This document shows positions 63,755-64,000 of a stretch of DNA of 64,000 bases, in pieces. This DNA is from Whitmania pigra. Lineage: Eukaryota; Annelida; Clitellata; Hirudinida; Haemopidae. Every line of letters begins with the position of its first letter. Position 1 is the first letter of the stretch. The notes beneath the pieces are model-generated. The model was not told the origin of the DNA, did not search any database, and worked only from the letters and a program-made list of their open reading frames with translations. The position numbers and the translations under genes were made by a program. The stretch lies in contig JAJTWR010000136.1 of NCBI GenBank assembly GCA_021613335.1, positions 1,624,001-1,688,000 on the forward strand. The letters are read 5' to 3'.

Positions 63755-64000
63755 TTCTTCCTCAGTCCTTGTATGTTCTAACAATTTCGGTGCATTTGAC
63801 ATGTACCCACCGCTGGCAATTGTAACATTGCACCCAGGTAGTGCCTCCGTTTTCTTGTCCGCAATATAGGCATACGTCGGTTAACTGTTCAGATGCTTAG
63901 AGGATGCTGTCCATGAATTCTCTCCTCAGCATATGTTCGTCAAATTCACCACAAACGTCTTCTTCCTTGTCCAGCCTCAACATGAACTTGCAAATGTATA
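63755..64000 (-). pseudogene. PHD-finger-like coding fragment
   Basis: The minus strand reads FDEHMLRREFMDSIL, a stop, then LTDVCLYCGQENGGTTWVQC and YNCQRWVHVKC before a stop. Ligand spacing C-x2-C-x11-C-x2-C-x4-H-x2-C with the W before the fourth position equals the first six ligands of a PHD finger; the last Cys pair is missing. The coding sequence runs off the right edge. It could be the tail of a retroelement protein or a host exon. Confidence 0.45.

Overview
The window is AT-rich, intron-bearing animal DNA packed with decayed and nested mobile elements. There are no operons, Shine-Dalgarno sites or bacterial genes. GT...AG introns, an amyloid-precursor-protein (APP) family gene, a seven-repeat protocadherin and a NIF3-like gene mark a bilaterian animal. 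AT-richness, long inserts in the cadherin ectodomain and the transposon mix would fit a flatworm or another compact-exon invertebrate, but the species cannot be fixed from sequence alone. The provided ORFs fragment all three host genes; I rebuilt them by matching splice sites and reading phases.

Layout. 0-3 kb: broken LINEs, one split by a 1033-bp hAT element with an 8-bp target duplication. 3.8-12.8 kb, minus strand: first four coding exons of an APP-family gene (signal peptide, growth-factor-like domain, copper-binding-type domain), with introns full of LINE, SINE and hAT debris. 13-17 kb: LINE pieces, including one LINE family inserted in another. 17-20.2 kb: no gene seen. 20.2-27.6 kb: a nest in which a Tc1/mariner-like element sits in an older repeat, a 3'-truncated Ty1/copia element sits in the Tc element, and a Ty3/gypsy element with two identical 111-bp LTRs sits in the copia gag. 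29.0-33.5 kb, plus strand: the protocadherin, three coding exons. 34.4-39.5 kb: an LTR/SAP-domain gag fragment, then two ~430-bp inverted arms enclosing a single-exon orphan ORF with a TATA box and polyadenylation signal. 40-46 kb: hAT and pogo debris. 46.3-49.3 kb, minus strand: remains of an unusual element that appears to pair a transposase-like ORF with a DUF4806-like ORF, cut by a hAT with an exact 8-bp duplication. 50.8-54.4 kb, minus strand: a complete six-exon NIF3L1-like gene. 54.8-60.7 kb: a small hAT, degenerate telomere-like repeats, and a LINE split by a hAT that is split by a larger hAT carrying a ~170-bp minisatellite. 60.8-64 kb: repeats, a ZMYM1-like hAT remnant and a PHD-like fragment.

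The three host genes are functionally unrelated (neuronal/adhesion receptor, cadherin adhesion, conserved NIF3 family). The rest is a layered transposon record in which target-site duplications give the relative order of several insertions. The best candidates for something undescribed are the transposase + DUF4806 element and the orphan ORF between inverted arms.
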